From contig JAWNZC010000179.1 of assembly GCA_035771165.1 (NCBI GenBank), forward strand, positions 1,578,501-1,642,500: a stretch of 64,000 nucleotides of DNA. The letters are read 5' to 3'. Within the stretch, counting starts at the first letter, position 1. Each line of letters starts with the position of its first letter. Shown here piece after piece: positions 21,766 to 33,855 of this stretch. The translations under genes and the position numbers were made by a program. The stretch is from Paragorgia papillata (Eukaryota; Cnidaria; Anthozoa; Scleralcyonacea; Coralliidae). The notes beneath the pieces are model-generated. The model was not told the origin of the DNA. It ran no database searches and saw nothing but the letters and a program-made list of their open reading frames with translations.

Positions 21766-22518
21766 CAGTGCTGGAAAATGTCCAGCAGCGCCGCTGCCAT
21801 GAAATTTTTTGTAAAAGTTGTTCGCAGGAAATTTTTTGTATCTTGCAGGAAATATTTGTCAGTTTTTTTAATCCAAGTCAAAGTTTAAAGACAAATTTCC
21901 TATTCTTCAAAAAATCGAAAAGCGTCACGGTCACACAATCACACAATTTTGATGGGCAATCACTTTTGATCGAATATCAAGTTTTATATTCGATGACTCA
22001 TCTTTCTATATTCTTGCCAAACCCAGCGGCGATTTGTAAACAATTCGAAAGTGTTTTGAAGGTTTATTACATGACCTTAACCTGTCTAAGTTTCGTATAT
22101 CCTTGCGCAAATGACGCAACGATTTGTTCTAGAAAACAATGAAATATTTATCATTTCAGTATAGTGTTGCTGTTGCAGGCTGCAGCTGTCATTGTGCATT
22201 TGCAAGAATGCAAGCTGCTTTTATCTTATTCAACTGTTTCAGCATTTCGATTTTTGACGCTAAATTTTTGACGCTAAATTTTTTTTTTGAGACTTGTATT
22301 ACGTAGTATTCAATTGAAAAAGTTCGCTATTTCAAAGTATGTATAGATACCACATTCAGATAAATTATGGTTTTGAGATACAAACTTGCAAGTCTGGTGG
22401 TATCACAACTTATAAAATTGAAAAATTCTATCAGGCAGGAAATCGTTAATTTAGTTTAGCAGGAAATATTTATTTTTGGATTTTGCTGCCAGGAAGAAAA
22501 ATGCTTTATCTACGACTG
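21766..22518 (+). mobile_element. 753-bp hAT-like element, 8-bp target duplication
   Basis: Runs from CAGTGCTGGAAAATG to a CGACTG end, flanked by CTTGTAGT at 21758-21765 and 22519-22526. An inverted copy lies at 43898-44621. No transposase frame survives. It is inserted in a LINE relic. Confidence 0.85.
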
Positions 22519-22574
22519 CTTGTAGTGGGTGCCACAGTAGTTCTTGCAACTCAAGTGTGGTCCCCTGACTCCCC

Positions 22575-23039
22575 TCAAGCAAAACATCTGATACGACACA
22601 TAAGAGAGAGATACTCAACTTGCCGTTTGCCTGTGAAGAGAGTAGAGACGTATAAAGATAGACTGTTACATAGGTTGAGGCGGTTTTTATAAAAAAACAA
22701 AAACTGCCCGAAAAAAACCGAGTGAACCGATTTTTTTTTGACTTCGTGACGCTTATTTCCTGGTGTCAATGGCGCGTTGCTGGCGAAGAGGCTCTTTACT
22801 GTAGGCGGCATTTCGGATGAAGCCGCGTTGCTAGCGTTCGTCGGCCGACTCACTGCTGCCTTTCGTCCCGGCGGTGTCATCGTGGCATATTGGGTAGGAT
22901 GGATTCTTCTAAGATGCTGCATCAAATTCGATGTATTGCCTCCCTTGTTTTTTACGGACCGCGTGCAAATTTTACATTCAGGAGAATCGTCCGGTTTTTC
23001 GGCTTTCTTGAAGAAATGCCAAACAGCACTTTGGCTCAT
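22575..23039 (-). pseudogene. hAT transposase N-terminal fragment (BED zinc finger)
   Basis: From ATG at 23039 the frame reads MSQSAVWHFFKKA, then CKICTRSVKNKGGNTSNLMQ and HLRRIHP: a complete C2H2-type BED finger (Cys-x2-Cys, His-x4-His) as found at the N-terminus of hAT/ZBED transposases, where it binds transposon ends. After about 90 residues the similarity stops and the frame runs out through the terminal repeat into flanking LINE DNA. The true element-encoded part ends by about 22671. Not expected to be active: the DDE/RNase H-like core and dimerisation region are absent. Confidence 0.8.
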
Positions 23040-23575
23040 TTTGGCAGAGAAATGTTACCAGTAACCAACAGTTTCGGACAGCGTAACAAAGTATTCCAAG
23101 TTTCAACGAACGGTTACTTAAAAAGGCAAAGCTGAAAGAGCACGAGTCAGAAAATATACGCGATATAACATTGAAAGCGAAAATTGGTTAATTATTCATG
23201 TTACGCTCCGACTGTTTATGAGTCATACACCAATTTTACTTTAGACCTGTCTTCGCAGAGGTCCACCTTCATTTGAGCCAATCAAAATTCATCTTCGTTT
23301 GATCCGCTTATGCGTTCAAGCTCGTGCGAATCTGAATCGAAGCCTTTCCGTAATTTCCGTTCTTATATCGGAGATCATACCTGGCAATAAACGTACGGTG
23401 TTTCGAAGGCGCAAATCTCTTCAGTCGTTTTCCCGTCAATTCCGTGTGTAAACGCAACAAAAACCCGTGTTAGTATTGTTCGGTTTTTCGGTTTTCCTCC
23501 AAAAGCAACATCGGTTAAATCGGTTTTCAAAAAACATCGTTTTTTTTCGGTTTATCGATTAACCGCCTCACCCTA
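22671..23575 (-). mobile_element. 905-bp hAT element with BED zinc finger, 8-bp target duplication
   Basis: Ends TAGGTTGAGGCGGTT and, inverted, TAGGGTGAGGCGGTT, flanked by CTGTTACA at 22663-22670 and 23576-23583. It carries only the first part of a transposase (BED finger) on the minus strand; the catalytic region is missing, so it is an internal-deletion derivative. Confidence 0.9.
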
Positions 23576-24068
23576 CTGTTACAACTGAACCTCCTCCCGC
23601 TATGCCTATGGCACGAATACTTGGACATGATTTTCTTTTTCAAAATAACCAAAAATTTAATTAACCTAAATTCTGATATAATACCAGTTGTCCGTATACC
23701 TCGTCAAGATTAACAAGATCCACCAGTAATTCCAGCTCCACTCAATATTTAGTCCGAAAATGTAAAACAACCACTTTTCAGAAGTCCTATCTTAACAGAT
23801 CAACTAGAATTTGGAACACTTCAGACAATGAACTCGACAATCGTGGATCACTACAACTGGCCACCTTCAAAACTACCTTACTCCGTTACACTTTACAGCC
23901 CTCGCAACATCTTACGATCCCGACGATCCTCGTTCATGGAAGACAATTTGTTTAAGTTGCAACACTTCTCGCAGCCTCATCGGAAACATAACATGTTGCT
24001 TCTAATGTTGTGCGGGTTTTGTTTTTGTGTAATCTGTGTATGTATGCGTAAGTTGATGTGTGTATAAA

Positions 24069-24074
<6 letters not shown>

Positions 24075-24105
<31 letters not shown>
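24075..24105. repeat. TA dinucleotide run
   Basis: About 15 TA units, probably the 3' tail of the preceding LINE relic or seeded by it. A second short run is at 24309-24331. Confidence 0.9.
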
Positions 24106-24106
<1 letters not shown>

Positions 24107-24387
24107 CAATCTACAGACACGGTGTTTCGCTGTACAACAGCTCATCAGTGTAGCTTGGAACAATCTGAATGAATTTCATCAATTACTTATACACATGCGA
24201 TCGTCGGTGACAACCGCATGTGGGACAGCATCGGTGAAGTACATTCAGATAGCGTGAAGTGCGCATGGGCCCAGAGTGCTCAAACTTCCACAAGGGTAGT
24301 GAGCGTTGCATATATATATATATATATATATGTATTTGTAATGTACAGTATGTGTATAATAGTTTCAAATATTTTGGGGCCACGTCA

Positions 24388-24388
24388 C

Positions 24389-24458
<70 letters not shown>

Positions 24459-24888
24459 TCACTCTCTCACTCTCTCACTCTCTCACTCTCTCACTCTCTC
24501 ACTCTCTCACTCTCTCACTCTCTCACTCTCTCACTCTCTCACTCTCTCACTCTCTCACTCTCTCACTCTCTCACTCTCTCACTCTCTCACTGTCTCACTC
24601 TCACTCTCTCACTCTCTCACTCTCTCACTCTCTCACTCTCTCACTCTCTCACTCTCTCACTCTCTCACTCTCTCACTCTCTCACTCTCTCACTCTCTCAC
24701 TCTCTCACTCTCTCACTCTCTCACTCTCTCACTCTCTCACTCTCTCACTCTCTCACTCTCTCACTCTCTCACTCTCTCACTCTCTCACTCTCTCACTCTC
24801 TCACTCTCTCACTCTCTCACTCTCTCACTCTCTCACTCTCTCACTCTCTCACTCTCTCACTCTCTCACTCTCTCACTCTCTCACTCTC

Positions 24889-24928
<40 letters not shown>
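24388..24928 (+). repeat. TC and ACTCTCTC microsatellite
   Basis: TC dinucleotides at both ends and about 55 copies of an 8-bp ACTCTCTC unit in the middle, with one ACTGTCTC variant and one short unit near 24594. The Ser-Leu-Ser-His frames are artefacts. Confidence 0.95.
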
Positions 24929-24930
<2 letters not shown>

Positions 24931-25654
24931 GTAGTATTTACTAATTCAATGGCAAAGTTAATTAATAAACGTTCCGTGAGCATTATTTTATTGCGGTCAA
25001 TCTATGTTTTTTTCTTTATGTATCTTTTACACTGATACGGCCAGTGCTTTCAAAATAAGCCGCCGGCCGCCGGATGGCGGTTGCCACGAGGTTTACCGCC
25101 GGCTACTTTTCTTTCAAATATCAAAATATCTGCTCTGCACCTTTCTCTCTACTTTAAGCATCAAAATAAACTTATTCTTTACTCAACCTTGTCTATTTTT
25201 ATTCCTTTTTTGAAAACAATCGATGTTAATTTGTACTCGTTCATAAATATTGACTTTTGTCCATCTTGAAACGAAATGTTCCTTGTGGTTCTCCGTCCGG
25301 GACTGGGTTTTTTTTTATGCATAATAATTTGATTACTCAGAAGTATCAAGATGAACTAGCTAAATATCAGTTTATTTGTATTGAATGCTTTAACTGTTCA
25401 GTGTTAACTTAACTTATAAGACTGAAAATTTGTAAAATTTGATAAAATCCGGTATAAAAAAATGTCTGAGCAGTTGTTCTTTATTACAATATATTAGAAT
25501 GGCGTTAGTTGTAGTTTAAAGAGAGAGAAAAAACGCCCCGTTCACCTCACAGCCGCCTACTTTCTCATCGCAACCGTCTACTTGAAATAATTCTGAAAGC
25601 CCTGGATACCCACGGTAGAAAATTACCGATATGTAAATAGACCTACCCACAGCA

Positions 25655-26460
25655 GACTTAATAGACTACGACAAATTTCAGTCTCGTGCTGCAAGGGTTA
25701 TTACAGGAGCCAGTTACGATATCAGGTCAGTCGATGTTCTTGACACTCTGTCGTGGGAAACACTTGATGTAAAACGCTCATACAGTGAACCAGTTCTCAT
25801 GTACAAAATATTGAATGATCACACTGCTCCAAATCTAAAAGAATCCTTCTTTAAAAGAAGTGTTTTTCAGAACACTTATAATCTTAGAAACAACGATACA
25901 GACCTAGCACTACTAAAGCCCAAAAGAGAATTCTTGAAAAGAAGCTTTAAATATAGTAATCTATTCCAACTGCCCTCTTGCTCCCATTGGCTCACAGACA
26001 GAGAGTTATGGGAAATGTGAGCCCGTGATCCAGGGAACAAGGCAGTGGACTGTTTTTGGGAGGGGAGGAGGGAAAAAAAACGATGAACACAACCATCCGA
26101 TCTATGACATACTAATTTGTTATACCAACTCAATATTATATTCACCAATCATCCCTCCATAATTATAAGAACTTCACTTCCGAGCCTATGGAGTCACGTG
26201 TGAGAAATCTTGCAATGCCATAACACTACTATAACTGCAGGTCTTCCTAACTAAACCCTCACGGGATCGCGTTGAACAAACTGACCCGGACTAATTTGAA
26301 TCTCAGTACTTATATAGCCAATGTTCCGCATGATTGCACTAGGAATAGCAGTGCCATGCTGTGGAATAACTTATCCTCAGAAGCCAAATCGTCTGAGACG
26401 CTTCAATCTTTTAAAAGGCATACACGCCCATTTTATGTCACGTTGCTGGGTCACGCCTAA
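25655..26460 (+). pseudogene. Second LINE relic, reverse-transcriptase C-terminal end
   Basis: DKFQSRAARVITGASYD, then VLDTLSWETLDVKRSY, LMYKILND and KREFLKRSFKYSN are the usual sequence after the catalytic core of CR1/L2-type reverse transcriptases. After about 360 bp of unrelated DNA, SSAMLWNNLSSEAKSSETLQ and SFKRH continue the C-terminus. It differs from the relic at 22527. A CATA-rich tail (26614-26642) marks the 3' end. Confidence 0.7.
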
Positions 26461-26642
26461 GAATTTGTATTTATGTATATAGATAAGAAAGAACTTATAA
26501 AACCCTACAAACTATAACGTACAGTTACATCATTCTCTCCTTTTTTAATCTTTCTATGTATCTATATACTTTTCATTTGTTTTTAAAATTTCTATAATAT
26601 CGTGTTTAAATAAAGTTTTACATACATACAATACATACATAC

Positions 26643-27399
26643 AGGGTGTCCAAAAAAAAATGCCCCCCATCCGTTTTTGTACTGCATCTTCTTTAATTTG
26701 GGTACAAGAAGTACATTTTTATATCACGCCGAAAGCCCATCACTCCTTCTTTGTTGTCTGAAATTTTCAGAGCTAAATAGTTACCTACTCGCTTCCTGGA
26801 GTCATTTAAAGGAGGCAACATCAAAATTTGAACTTGTCCAAATTATGCAAATTATCTATGCTACCTACAGCCATTTGGGAAAATACATGGTGTCCCAAAC
26901 GAATGTCGCCCATCCCGTTTTTGACCACAGCTTTGTTTGAGTGCGGAATACAAGTTTGAATACATATGCATGTGAAAACTGACCACAGGGGAATAAAGTT
27001 TGATTCCAAATGAAGCAATGCAGCATCAAATCATGTGGGGTTCCTTGGGGTAATAACAATGCTCACGAGACTTCATCCGTCTTAAGATGGTTGGACAACA
27101 ATTCACTCCCGAGGAAAGAGCATTCATGGTACTTTCCTATCATGAAACAAGAAGCCCAACAATGACAAGGGAAGCCTTTAGGAGAAGATTTCCAAATCTT
27201 GACGAAGCATACATAATTTGGACAAGTTCAAATTTTGGTGTTGCCTCTTTAAATGACAACAGGAAGCGAGTAGATAACTACTTAGCTCTGAAAATTTCAG
27301 ACAATAAAGAAGGAGGGATGGGCTTTCGGCGTGATATAAAAATTTACTTCTTGTACCATAATTAAAGAAGGTGCACCTCATAAATGGATGGGACACCCT
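26643..27399 (+). mobile_element. Element with ~200-bp inverted repeats and AGGGTGTCC ends
   Basis: AGGGTGTCC at the left and GGACACCCT at the right, with arms of about 200 bp. Inserted in the TACA microsatellite that forms the tail of the LINE relic, so the target duplication cannot be read. Encodes the fragment at 27087-27365. Confidence 0.75.
27087..27365 (+). pseudogene. Truncated helix-turn-helix protein (DUF4817-like)
   Basis: MVGQQFTPEERAFMVLSYHE, then RSPTMTREAFRRRFPN resembles the N-terminal DUF4817 helix-turn-helix found beside mariner-type transposases in animals. After about 35 residues the frame passes straight into the right terminal repeat and stops. The catalytic domain is absent, so this is a deletion derivative. 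Confidence 0.6.
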
Positions 27400-28265
27400 G
27401 TACATACATACATACATACATACTTAAATACATACATAAATAGATACTTCTGTGTACACGAAGTAGAAGCCATTTTATTTTAGCTGACATTATTGTATAA
27501 CCTTCAGAATTTTGTAAAATGTTTTAAAATAGATCAAATGGCATTTCAGAGACTTTATATTTCAAAATCTTTTCGGAGTAATGGGATATAGCATGCCCAC
27601 GTGGTGAACTGCCGAGGGTTTTAGTAACGGAAAACTGATCAAATATACTTTGAAATAGCCCACTACAACCCTGTTGAAACACAATCAATTAAATGCGACG
27701 GTTACGCGACGTCTAAGACGAACCAGATCTAGTCCTAAAGGGCGGTGCCATTCTTGTTGATCCTGAACGACCGAACGAACGAAATAACTTCATTTGTTAA
27801 TTTCTCTAGTTGTGGTGTTCCTGTTTCGGCAGAATCCTCGCTCATCTGCGCAGACCATAAATAAATTCGTCTAAATTATTAAATTTGTTCGTCGTTTAAA
27901 ACGAAGTCATATATATTGATATTGATGTCGACAGATCGACAAAGTTAATATGAATCAAATTTGTCTGAATTAATACAGCGATTGCGCTACCTACGAACGA
28001 GGCCTAATTTTACTTACTGGATTATGCGGTCCCCGTTTTTCACCTCTGCTTAGGCCTACCCAATGACTTTATTAAAGAATTGGAATGGATACAGAAACGT
28101 CCAATGGGAGTTACATTTCTCTTGCATGAAATACGAGGAAGCTCTCCCTAGTAGCATCGGACTCCTGTCTGTTCATCATGAAAACGTTTGCAAGATATTG
28201 TTCCAATTTTGAAGATCAGTCTCCGTAACCTCTTGCTTTCTATATTCATACGTTCACTCATAATC
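27400..28265. other. Intergenic, little recognised
   Basis: TACA microsatellite to 27450, then AT-rich DNA. CCTAAAGGGCGGTGCCATTC at 27733 resembles, inverted, a piece near 19940-19960. Confidence 0.4.
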
Positions 28266-28267
28266 TA

Positions 28268-28402
28268 AGACCCCGTTTACACGGTACTGGACGAATTCGG
28301 AACCGCTCTCGAATTAGTACGGTTCCGCCTGTTTACATGGCGAAATATAGGACGAATTCGAGACCGGTCTCGAATTCGTCCGGTACCGTGTAAACGTATA
28401 GC
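28268..28402. mobile_element. Palindromic MITE (GTTTACACGGTAC)
   Basis: CCCGTTTACACGGTACTGGA at the left and its mirror CCGGTACCGTGTAAACG at the right, CTAAG at both edges. Belongs to the shared-end group that includes 46106, 50754, 55375 and 55508. Confidence 0.75.
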
Positions 28403-28867
28403 CTAAGATACAATAGAAGGTTTTCCACGCCAAATATTTTATGTTATTGTGAGACACGCAATTCCACCTTTGGCTGCGATGTATGAACCAGACCTGATTT
28501 TACCTTATGCAGAGCGGTCTGCACAGTTAGTTTCCAACCGCAGAAATGTATGTTATTTCTCCGCTTAAGATGATCACTCACGACATGAAATTGGCGGTCA
28601 GAGGCCTAATTGGCGGTCATTGGTTGTTATTTACCAAACTAACATATTTTTCTTATTTTTTATTATTGTTATCAAGTCGTGAGCGGCTGGAAATCTATGT
28701 TTTTCCTGCAATTTGATTAGGTGCAGGCGGTTTTCTTCGATATTTGACCACAGTAATGGAACCCTCCTGAATGCTAATCCTACTCGCTAGACTTTTTCGA
28801 AGTCCGTTTGCCCCCATCCCCCCTGCCCCCGCCCCTCGAGATGTTTTGCAGCACACGCATGTAATTC

Positions 28868-29009
28868 CAGGTTTACTCCGGTTACTCCGATTTTCTCCTG
28901 TAGTAACACTGGACCAATGAAGGATAGCCCTTACTGGACCTCTAGGGATAACAGTTTAGATATAGTTGATAGGGTTATCCAGTATAAATATAGTTAGTTT
29001 AGTTTAATT
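28868..29009 (+). repeat. 3' part of the tRNA-derived SINE family
   Basis: CCTGTAGTAACACTGGACCA through ATCCAGTATAAATA and AGTTTAGTTTAAT matches in reverse the tail half of the SINE at 41442-41731. Confidence 0.7.
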
Positions 29010-29129
29010 TGGACTTTTCTTTCGCTGAGACGGAGAAGAGTCACTTTGTGTTAACCACTTTGTCGCATTGTTTGCACCACTGCACGCACGTGTTCTCGCA
29101 GTAGTTGACGCAGTAGTTGCATGAAAAAT

Positions 29130-31862
29130 AACCTTGTAACAGTAACAGTAACACTGACAGTCACAGTAGCAGTGACAATAACAGTGACAATGAGACAGTA
29201 ACAATGGCAATAATAGTATAACAGTTACGGTAAAAGTAACAGTAACAGTGACAGTAACAGTGACAGTAACAGTGACAGTGCAACAGCAACAGGGACAGTA
29301 ACAGTAACGTGACAGTGACAGTAACAGTGCAACAGTAACAGTAACAGTAACAGTAACAGTAACAGTGACAGTGACAGTGACAGTGCAACAGGGACAGTAA
29401 CAGTAACGTAACAGTGACAGTGACAGTAACAGTGACAGTCACAGTCACAGTGACAGTAACAGTGACAGTAACAGTGACAGTGACAGTCACAGTCACAGTA
29501 ACAGTCACAGTGACAGTCACAGTGACAGTAACAGTCACAGTGACACTGACAGTCACAGTAGCAGTGGCAGTGACAGTAGCAGTAACAGTGACAATGAGAC
29601 AGTAACAATGGCAATAATAGTATAACAGTACGGTAAAAGTGACAGTAACAGCAACAGTGACAGTGACAGTGACACTAACAGTAACAGCAACAGTAACAGT
29701 GACAGTAACAGTGACAGTGACAGTAACAGTGACAGTGACAGTGACAGTGACAGTGACAGTAACAGTGACAGTAACAGTGACAGTGACAGTGACAGTGACA
29801 GCAACAGTAACAGCAACAGTGACAGTGACAGTGACAGTGACAGTGACAGTGACAGTAACAGTAACAGTAACAGTGACAGTAACAGTGACAGTGACAGTGA
29901 CAGTGACAGTGACAGTAACAGTAACAGTGACAGTAACAGTGACAGTGCCAGTAACAGTGACAGTGACAGTGACAGTGACAGTAACAGTGACAGTGACAGT
30001 GACAGTGACAGTGACAGTAACAGTGACAGTGACAGTGACAGTGACAGCAACAGTGACAGTGACAGCGACAGCGACAGCGACAGTGACAGTGACAGTGACA
30101 CTAACAGTAACAGCGACAGTGACAGTGACAGTAACAGTAACAGTGACAGTAACAGTAACAGTGACAGTAACAGCAACAGTAACAGTGACAGTAACAGTAA
30201 CAGTGACAGTGACAGTGACAGTGACACTAACACTAACAGTAACAGCGACAGTGACAGTAACAGTAACAGTGACAGTAACAGTAACAGTGACAGTAACAGC
30301 AACAGTAACAGTGACAGTAACAGTGACAGTAACAGTAACAGTAACAGCAACAGCGACAGTGACAGTGACAGTGACAGTAACAGTGACAGCAACAGTGACA
30401 GTAACAGCAACAACAACAGTGACAGTAACAGTGACAGTAACAGTGGCAGTAACAGTGACAGTAACAGTGACAGTAAAAGTGAGAATAACAACAGTAACAG
30501 TGACAGTGACAGTAACAGTGACAGTGACAGTAACAGTGACAGTGACAGTGACAGTAACAGTGACAGTAAAAGTGAGAATAACAACAGTGACAGTGACAGT
30601 GACAGTGACAGTGACAGTGACAGTGACAGTAACAGTGACAGTAAAAGTGAGAATAACAACAGTGACAGTGACAGTGACAGCAACAGTAACAGTGACAGTG
30701 ACAGTAACAGTAACAGCAACAGTGACAGTGACAGTGACAGCAACAGTGACAGTGACAGTGACAGTGACAGTGACAGCGACAGCGACAGTGACAGTGACAG
30801 TGACAGTGACAGTAACAGTGACAGTGACAGTGACAGTGACAGTAACAGTGACAGTGACAGTGACAGTGACAGCAACAGTGACAGTGACAGTGACAGCGAC
30901 AGCGACAGCGACAGTGACAGTGACAGTGACACTAACAGTAACAGCGACAGTGACAGTGACAGTAACAGTAACAGTGACAGTAACAGTAACAGTGACAGTA
31001 ACAGCAACAGTAACAGTGACAGTAACAGTAACAGTGACAGTGACAGTGACAGTGACACTAACAGTAACAGCGACAGTGACAGTAACAGTAACAGTGACAG
31101 TAACAGTAACAGTGACAGTAACAGCAACAGTAACAGTGACAGTAACAGTGACAGTAACAGTAACAGTAACAGCAACAGCGACAGTGACAGTGACAGTGAC
31201 AGTAACAGTGACAGCAACAGTGACAGTAACAGCAACAACAACAGTGACAGTAACAGTGACAGTAACAGTGACAGTAAAAGTGAGAATAACAACAGTAACA
31301 GTGACAGTGACAGTAACAGTGACAGTGACAGTAACAGTGACAGTGACAGTAACAGTGACAGTAAAAGTGAGAATAACAACAGTGACAGTGACAGCAACAG
31401 TGACAGTGACAGTGACAGTGACAGTGACAGTGACAGTAACAGTGACAGTAAAAGTGAGAATAACAACAGTGACAGTGACAGTGACAGCAACAGTAACAGT
31501 GACAGTGACAGTAACAGTAACAGCAACAGTGACAGTGACAGTGACAGCAACAGTGACAGTGACAGTGACAGTGACAGTGACAGCGACAGCGACAGTGACA
31601 GTGACAGTGACAGTGACAGTGACAGTGACAGTGACAATAACAGTGACAGCAACAGTGACAGTGACAGCAACAGTAACAGTGACAGTGACAGTGACAGTGA
31701 CAGTGACAGTGACAGCAACAGTGACAGTAACAGTGACAATAACAGTGACAGTAAAAGTGAGAATAACAACAGTAACAGTAACAGTGACAGTAACAGTAAC
31801 AGTAGCAGTGACAGTAAAAGTGACAGTAACAGTAACAGTTGCAATAGCAGTGACAGTGACAT
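29130..31862 (+). repeat. 2.7-kb hexanucleotide array (ACAGTG / ACAGTA)
   Basis: ACAGTG and ACAGTA units with ACAGCA, ACAGCG and ACAGTC variants. A marker block, AAAAGTGAGAATAACAACAG, occurs seven times, and the variant pattern of about 30060-30660 recurs about 800-830 bp later (30890-31470), so the array grew by segmental duplication. It keeps five of six frames open, giving Thr-Val repeats of over 700 codons that are not genes. Confidence 0.95.
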
Positions 31863-32085
31863 TTGGTTGAGAATTGGAAGAGAATTTAGAGGACACTCTG
31901 CCAGCGGGTTATTAAGATACGTTTATATCTTCTGCATGGAGAATCTTGCGGTCAGCTTTTTATGAAATTCTCGACCAAATTGAACCAAAATTTAATGGTT
32001 GGTTTTTACCTTTACCTTTTTACAAAGTTACATCATAAGCGGTTCAATACTTTGTGAGATATTCTGGTGACAAACAAAATGCAGA

Positions 32086-32455
32086 CTAGTGGGTCAGAGT
32101 TGGTCAGGTTGGCAAATAAGCTGGGAAGTAAAAACACTTGTGGGCCAGGTTAGTGTATAAGCTAGCTAGACGGTAAACACGCTAGTGCGCATGGGTCGTG
32201 TTGGCGTATAAGCCAGACAGTAAACACACTAGTGGGTCAGGTTAGTGTATAAGCTAGGCAGTAAACACACTAGTGGGTCAGGTTAGCGTATAAGCTAGAC
32301 AGTAAACACACTAGTGGGTCAGGTTAGCGTATAAGCTAGACGATAAACACACTAGTGGGTCAGGTTAGCGTATAAGCTAGACGGTAATACGCTAGTGCCT
32401 AGTGGGTCAGGTTAGCATATAAGCTATATAGGCGGTAAACATGCTAATGTCATGG
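32086..32455 (+). repeat. 41-bp tandem repeat, about eight copies
   Basis: Unit GTGGGTCAGGTTAGCGTATA then AGCTAGACAGTAAACACACTA. Central copies are nearly identical and the outer ones diverged. Confidence 0.9.
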
Positions 32456-32459
32456 TCCC

Positions 32460-33726
32460 GGTTATCGACTAAGCCTATAAACAACTGGGTTAGGCTTTTT
32501 GTTTAGGTTATGTAATCTAGATAACCTTTATTATATGCGATTTGATTTTTCACTTGAATTAAAGACTGCCGGTCATTTTTAGTACATCTCAAACCGTGAC
32601 TGACTACCGGTCAAATAATTGCAGGGTAAATCTTACAAAATCCTCTGAAATACACCGAGGGGTTGTTTACAAAAGCCCGGCCTAGCCCAGCTAACCGAGT
32701 TATCTTATCTCGTGTCAGAAAATTTCTTTTCTCGGGCGCTAGAGGAGATTTGAATCAGCGTTAGGGTGAGTTTTGCATCTAAACTAAAGTAATTCTTCTT
32801 TACAAATTAAGTTTACGCGAGTTTCAAAACCACAGTGCGATCCTAATCAACCGAATCAGCCGGAAAACCGGCCCCTAAAATCCAAACTCCCTATATACGA
32901 CTCAGGAGTTTTCAACAAGACTGTTTATCGAGCTAACACTTAAGTCTTAACACTTTGAGGCCTGGACCTCTCTCTGTGCTGAATAAAATCGTCTGGCTTT
33001 AGTCAGAATAAACTACCAATAAAGACTTGTCGTCAGGCTTCAACGTGCTAAGGCAAGGAAAATTGGTCGCGTTTACCGCTGGGGCATAAGACAAAGACAA
33101 TCTTTGTCTAGCGGAGGAAGTTTGTTAGCTCTGTCTATAAATAGATATAACGTAAAATTAAAGAAAAGTTCGTACATATTTGTATGTTTGTGTCTCTCGT
33201 TTTGTTTACTTCATTAGGTCTGAAATTGCTGGCGGTTCTATTATATATACCCGAACTTCCTTCTTCGAGACCTTGAAAGCTTTTGTCATTATAATGTTAA
33301 GCACTTCATATTTGAAGATTATAAAAAAAAAACTGTATTTACTTCACAGTTTACCGGTTACCAAGGGGAAAGAATGCCCGTGTCGACTCAATTGGCAAAT
33401 CAAAAATCACTCGTATATTCATAATTTGTCTGATTATTCCTTTAGCGATTCCTAATGCGTTTGTCGGTGTTGTGTCGATCGGAAACTGGTTGGGTTTGTT
33501 CGCGAAGTGTTCGCACATAGCAACAAGCAGGTGGATTTGACTACAAAGCTTTTTTTCAACTTCTAGTTTATATTTACTGATATACTTTCGCAAGCCACCC
33601 GTTCGGCTGAGCATAATACAACACGTGATTGTGGTGGCAGCGTTTTCCCATTGGCCTGCTCGCAGCAATAATTAGCATTTATGACAAGCCTCGAAATATT
33701 TACAAAGAACTCGGACCGATGCGAAA
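32460..33726. other. Upstream flank of the Cav2-like gene
   Basis: No TATA box or initiator can be named with confidence. 32940-33050 is a fragment of the repeat at 19580. The 33480-33850 segment is less AT-rich and free of repeats, so it is a plausible promoter/5' leader region, by position only. Confidence 0.4.
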
Positions 33727-33786
33727 ATGAATGGGACAAAACTGGTCGATTTGAAGTCGTCTTTTACCGTGAACAAGCCAGAATAA
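33727..33786 (+). promoter_or_regulatory. Possible upstream open reading frame
   Basis: ATG AAT GGG ... GAA TAA, 19 codons, about 70 bp before the channel start. If it is in the mRNA it could lower translation of the channel. However, TTTTTTTTAACGACACAG just before the start looks like a splice acceptor, so this part may be intron. Confidence 0.25.
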
Positions 33787-33855
33787 TTACCGACTGTCTT
33801 TGGGAGTACTGCTCCGTGAACTAACCGCTTTTTTTTAACGACACAGAGGCGAGCA

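Larger units (their letters stand above)
22527..24005 (+). pseudogene. LINE reverse-transcriptase C-terminal relic, split by hAT insertions
   Basis: The pieces before and after the hAT element at 22671 join in frame as ...VWSPDSP..., then YKDRLLQLNLLPLCLWHEYL, then FFFK, characteristic of the region after the catalytic core of non-LTR reverse transcriptases. Further on come LVRKCKTTTFQKSYLNRST, RIWN and, after a +1 shift near 23890, DPDDPRSWKTICLSC...CCF and a stop at 24003. Stops and the frameshift show it is dead. The upstream duplication base at 21758 suggests the same LINE continues left of the first hAT element. Clade not determined. Confidence 0.75.

Noticed and set aside
24218..25035. 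Ser-Leu-His repeat frames
   Set aside because: Caused by the ACTCTCTC microsatellite.
29161..31896. Open frames of 743 to 911 codons reading Thr-Val, Ser-Leu repeats on both strands
   Set aside because: They are produced by the stop-free ACAGTG/ACAGTA array; no start context, splice sites or non-repetitive domain.
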